The notes under the pieces: model-generated
Databases searched by the model: none
What the model was told of the DNA's origin: nothing
What the model saw: the letters and a program-made list of their open reading frames with translations, nothing else
Part shown: piece by piece, positions 61,500 through 64,000 of the stretch
How positions within the stretch are numbered: position 1 is the first letter of the stretch
Layout: each line of letters begins with the position of its first letter
Assembly: GCA_020055655.1 (NCBI GenBank)
Contig: JAIPUR010000002.1
Location: forward strand, 1-64,000
From: Methanosarcinaceae archaeon
GTDB lineage: Archaea > Halobacteriota > Methanosarcinia > Methanosarcinales > Methanosarcinaceae
DNA: 64,000 nt
Reading direction: 5' to 3'
Position numbers and translations under genes: made by a program

Positions 61500-62975
61500 A
61501 TGTCAAAATTAAATGTTACTTTAATAGGAATACTTGTCGTGATGTTCGCGGCAGCGGGTGTATACTCTTACCTGGGATATAGTGGTAATGAAGTTCTCTC
61601 CGCACACTACATGACTGATCAGGAATGGTCTGACAGTTCATGTGGTGGTTGTCACATCGGCATGTATGATCAGGTTGCTGAATCCTATCATGTGGAGCAG
61701 GATCTGAACAAATGGTCAACATTGATGGAATATGGTGTTGATGTTGATAGTATAGATGATGATACAAAGGCACGTGAGCTTGGTCAGGTACACCCTGGTG
61801 GCGGGTACATGGCTGAATATGGTGTTGATATTGACTGTATGGCTTGCCATGAACAGAATGGCAGATACGATTATGCTGCACGTGCAGAGAGTATAGAATC
61901 CGGTAACTTCGAAGAAGCTAATATGGCTGCTATCGAACATGCAAGAGAGGAAGCATACAAGGAAGGAATGTATGTTGCAAGTTATGCACTTGATGTACTC
62001 CTGCCACTTCCGCTTGTAACTGAAATTCATGATGAAGTTAATGGTGCACCAAGGAAAGAACAATGTGGTAGCAACTGCCACCTTAATGATGTTCCAATGA
62101 CAGCAGTTACATGGGCAGAAGAAGACCATGCTGATTATGATGTGCATGCAGAAGTTGATTGTGCAGAATGCCATGAAACTGAAGAGCATCAGATCGGACG
62201 CAGGGAGGTTCATAATGCTCCTGGATCAATGCATGAATTCTTTGACGGTGAGATCAAGGACTGTGACAGTTCAGGATGCCACGCAGGCATATCCCACGGT
62301 GGATTTGTTGATGGTCACCTGACTGCTGTAAGCTGTGAAGCCTGCCACATTCCTGCACTTCCAGGAGATGAAATGCTTGGTGGTTCAGCTATCAAGGAAT
62401 TCAGCTGGGCAAACGGTGTAAGAGAAGATGTAGCTCATGGTTCTGACTTTGCACCTACAATTGCATGGTCAGAGGGAATATACTACGACAAGCTCCCAGT
62501 CAAAGCAGACAGAGCAGAAGGTTCCTTGATGCAGCCTTTCAACGTCATAACAGGTATCTGGTGGGATGCTGGTGTAGATACTGACGTGGCTTCAAACCCT
62601 GATACAAGTGCTTCAATTGGTAATCCAATTCCTCCGACTGAAGTAAAAGCCGCTGATTCTGACTCCAATGGAGAAGTTACAGAAGCTGAAATGCAGGCAT
62701 ATGATGGCAATTCCGATGGAGAAGCTGATTATCCAAATGCTGTACTCAGACATGTTGAAATGTACTATCAGGTAAGTCACAATGTCGCAGGCTCAGAAGT
62801 AGGTCTTGCAGAGCCACTTGGATGCATAGACTGTCACGGTGAAAGTGCAACTGCAATTGACTGGACAGCTCTCGGCTATGAGAGTGATCCTGCAGCGGCA
62901 ACATCATCAAAGGATATTGCAGTGAAAATTCCTGGACAGAAGCCTGCTGAAGTTGAAAGGGAGCCTGCATTCTAA
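61500..62975 (+). CDS. mmcA: Multihaem cytochrome c MmcA
   Basis: 491 residues with an N-terminal signal anchor (residues ~7-27). Haem motifs in order: CGGCH (48-52), CMACH (113-117), CGSNCH (189-194, three-residue spacer), CAECH (221-225), CDSSGCH (255-261, four-residue spacer), CEACH (279-283) and CIDCH (442-446). That makes five canonical and two expanded sites, seven in all, matching the heptahaem MmcA of methanogens. It faces outwards and passes electrons between Rnf and methanophenazine or external acceptors. An acidic DSDSNGEVTEAEM segment near residue 387 looks like a calcium loop. Confidence 0.95.
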   Translation: MSKLNVTLIGILVVMFAAAGVYSYLGYSGNEVLSAHYMTDQEWSDSSCGGCHIGMYDQVAESYHVEQDLNKWSTLMEYGVDVDSIDDDTKARELGQVHPGGGYMAEYGVDIDCMACHEQNGRYDYAARAESIESGNFEEANMAAIEHAREEAYKEGMYVASYALDVLLPLPLVTEIHDEVNGAPRKEQCGSNCHLNDVPMTAVTWAEEDHADYDVHAEVDCAECHETEEHQIGRREVHNAPGSMHEFFDGEIKDCDSSGCHAGISHGGFVDGHLTAVSCEACHIPALPGDEMLGGSAIKEFSWANGVREDVAHGSDFAPTIAWSEGIYYDKLPVKADRAEGSLMQPFNVITGIWWDAGVDTDVASNPDTSASIGNPIPPTEVKAADSDSNGEVTEAEMQAYDGNSDGEADYPNAVLRHVEMYYQVSHNVAGSEVGLAEPLGCIDCHGESATAIDWTALGYESDPAAATSSKDIAVKIPGQKPAEVEREPAF

Positions 62976-62987
62976 GGAGTTGGTCAT

Positions 62988-64000
62988 GTGGAAAGTAAAA
63001 GATTAGACAAAATTCCGGAGAAGATAGTAATTCCTCTCAGGCAACACAATGGTTTTGTCTGCGAGGCACTTGTTGCAAAAGGTGATGAGGTACTTATCGG
63101 TCAAAAGATAGGTGACTCATCCGAATACAATTCATCAGCAGTTCATTCAAGTGTCTGTGGTGAAGTTCTGGCTATTGAAGAAGCAGCTCACCCGGATGGG
63201 AACAAGGTTTTGAGCATTATCATTCAGCCAAGCGACTCTGAAGAAACAGTGCCATTCACTCCGGCAAAGAATCCTTCAAAGGATGCTTTAATTGAACTGG
63301 TTAAGGAGTCTGGCATAGTTGAGCACTATGGTTCACCAACACATACTGTGTTGAAACCACGCGATAAAAAGATCGATATGGTGCTTATCAATGCAACAGC
63401 TTCTGAATGGATCGGTGGTAAGTATACTAATGCAAAAGAATATGCTTCTCAGATGATAGATGCATTAAAACTCTTGATGAAGGCTGCCGGTGCTTCAAAG
63501 GGTGCTATTATAATTGGTAAGGACGATTCTGAATCAATTGAGGCTTTCGAAGGCGTGGAAGTTGATGGTAAGAAACTGCTAGTTGCTCCACTTGTTGGAA
63601 AACGCCGTCTTGATCACTATTTCAAAGATCAGGAATCTAATATTTTAGTTGCTTCACAGAAGCGTATCTATGGTAAGAATATTCTTAATTTCTTCACATA
63701 CAATGTCACAGGACGTAAGGTTGCAATAGACCAGAATCCTACTGATGTGGGTGTAGCTATCTGTGGTGTAAAATCCGCAAAAGCACTTTACGATGCTGTG
63801 TATGAAGGTAAGCCATATTATGAGACCGTTATCACTCTCGAAGGTCCTGGCAATTGCCCTGAGTATATGCTTGTGAAATTAGGAACTCCTTTCAAAGACA
63901 TTATCGAATCCTGCAATCCTGGTGAGGTTGGCAAGATCATTGCAAACGGTGTAAGAACGGGTGTTGCTCAGTACACTGATGAAGTTCCTGTTACTAAGGG
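62988..64000 (+). CDS. rnfC: Rnf complex subunit RnfC (N-terminal part, runs off the window)
   Basis: 337 codons are visible. The start is GTG (VESKRLDKIPEKIVIPLRQH), with GGAG 8 nt upstream. The overlapping ATG two bases earlier reaches a stop after six codons. The N-terminal biotinyl-lipoyl-like barrel is clear (HNGFVCEALVAKGDEVLIGQKIG, SSAVHSSVCGEVLAIEE), then LINATASEW and the flavin/NADH-like Rossmann region. The 4Fe-4S cysteines lie beyond the edge. RnfC is the ferredoxin-side subunit of the sodium-pumping Rnf complex. It follows mmcA by 12 bp in the same operon. Confidence 0.93.
   Translation, partial: MESKRLDKIPEKIVIPLRQHNGFVCEALVAKGDEVLIGQKIGDSSEYNSSAVHSSVCGEVLAIEEAAHPDGNKVLSIIIQPSDSEETVPFTPAKNPSKDALIELVKESGIVEHYGSPTHTVLKPRDKKIDMVLINATASEWIGGKYTNAKEYASQMIDALKLLMKAAGASKGAIIIGKDDSESIEAFEGVEVDGKKLLVAPLVGKRRLDHYFKDQESNILVASQKRIYGKNILNFFTYNVTGRKVAIDQNPTDVGVAICGVKSAKALYDAVYEGKPYYETVITLEGPGNCPEYMLVKLGTPFKDIIESCNPGEVGKIIANGVRTGVAQYTDEVPVTK

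Noticed and set aside
62986-63006. ATG at 62986 as the rnfC start
   Set aside because: That frame ends at TAG after six codons. The GTG two bases later opens the conserved RnfC sequence and has correctly placed GGAG.
1-64000. CRISPR arrays, insertion sequences, integrases, rRNA genes
   Set aside because: No regularly spaced repeats, transposase motifs, integrase signatures or rRNA-like sequence were found on reading both strands.

Overview
The window comes from a methylotrophic methanogen of the Methanosarcinaceae. It is low in GC and most like a Methanolobus/Methanococcoides-type genome, not Methanosarcina proper (inference). The main pointers are the start of an MmcA-Rnf locus (multiheme cytochrome c followed by rnfC, with apbE divergent), the methanofuran gene mfnB, archaeal information-processing genes (priS, GINS, eIF2-alpha, Nop10, S27e, L44e, EndoQ, PelA, RqcH), DacZ, archaeosortase-type PGF C-termini, and an in-frame amber codon inside nadC that fits pyrrolysine decoding. 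By my reading TAG ends only about four intact genes.

Layout. 1-370: an odd chimeric reading frame that looks bacterial/phage-derived. 0.4-8.1 kb: DUF166, a mini zinc ribbon, tmk, two tandem PAS histidine kinases, a HisA-like protein and mfnB. 8.1-11.3 kb: a 600-bp gene-free stretch with a structured GC-rich island, then a small accessory locus with a chymotrypsin-like protease carrying a dockerin-like tail and a PGF-anchored surface protein that shares a domain with it. 11.5-25.4 kb: housekeeping genes (Cdc48, HARP RNase P, DGGGP synthase, nadA/nadX/nadC, a tubulin-superfamily GTPase, an ABC ATPase, a PPC protein, enolase, a LarA homologue).

25.5-44.9 kb: a transporter and cell-surface region. 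It has two Lol/FtsX-type permeases and three copies of a module made of a MacB-type ATPase, a secreted COG1361 protein and MacB/FtsX permease(s). A broken exported-protein gene lies among them. A similar ACTATwwATCGA element lies ahead of two module ATPase genes and a membrane 'sensor' gene. 45-49 kb: a response regulator, a Cache-domain histidine kinase and a further PAS kinase.

49.6-64 kb: a tRNA-Ser(CGA) gene with an apparent D-loop intron, then a long minus-strand information-processing cluster (priS, GINS, L44e, S27e, eIF2-alpha, Nop10, PAC2, EndoQ). Next come the ribosome-rescue genes rqcH and pelA, the c-di-AMP synthase dacZ, thpR, and the divergent apbE / mmcA-rnfC locus with a palindrome between the two directions. 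rnfC runs off the right edge.

No CRISPR array, insertion sequence or rRNA gene is visible. Function calls rest on recognising motifs and family patterns by eye; no database search was run.
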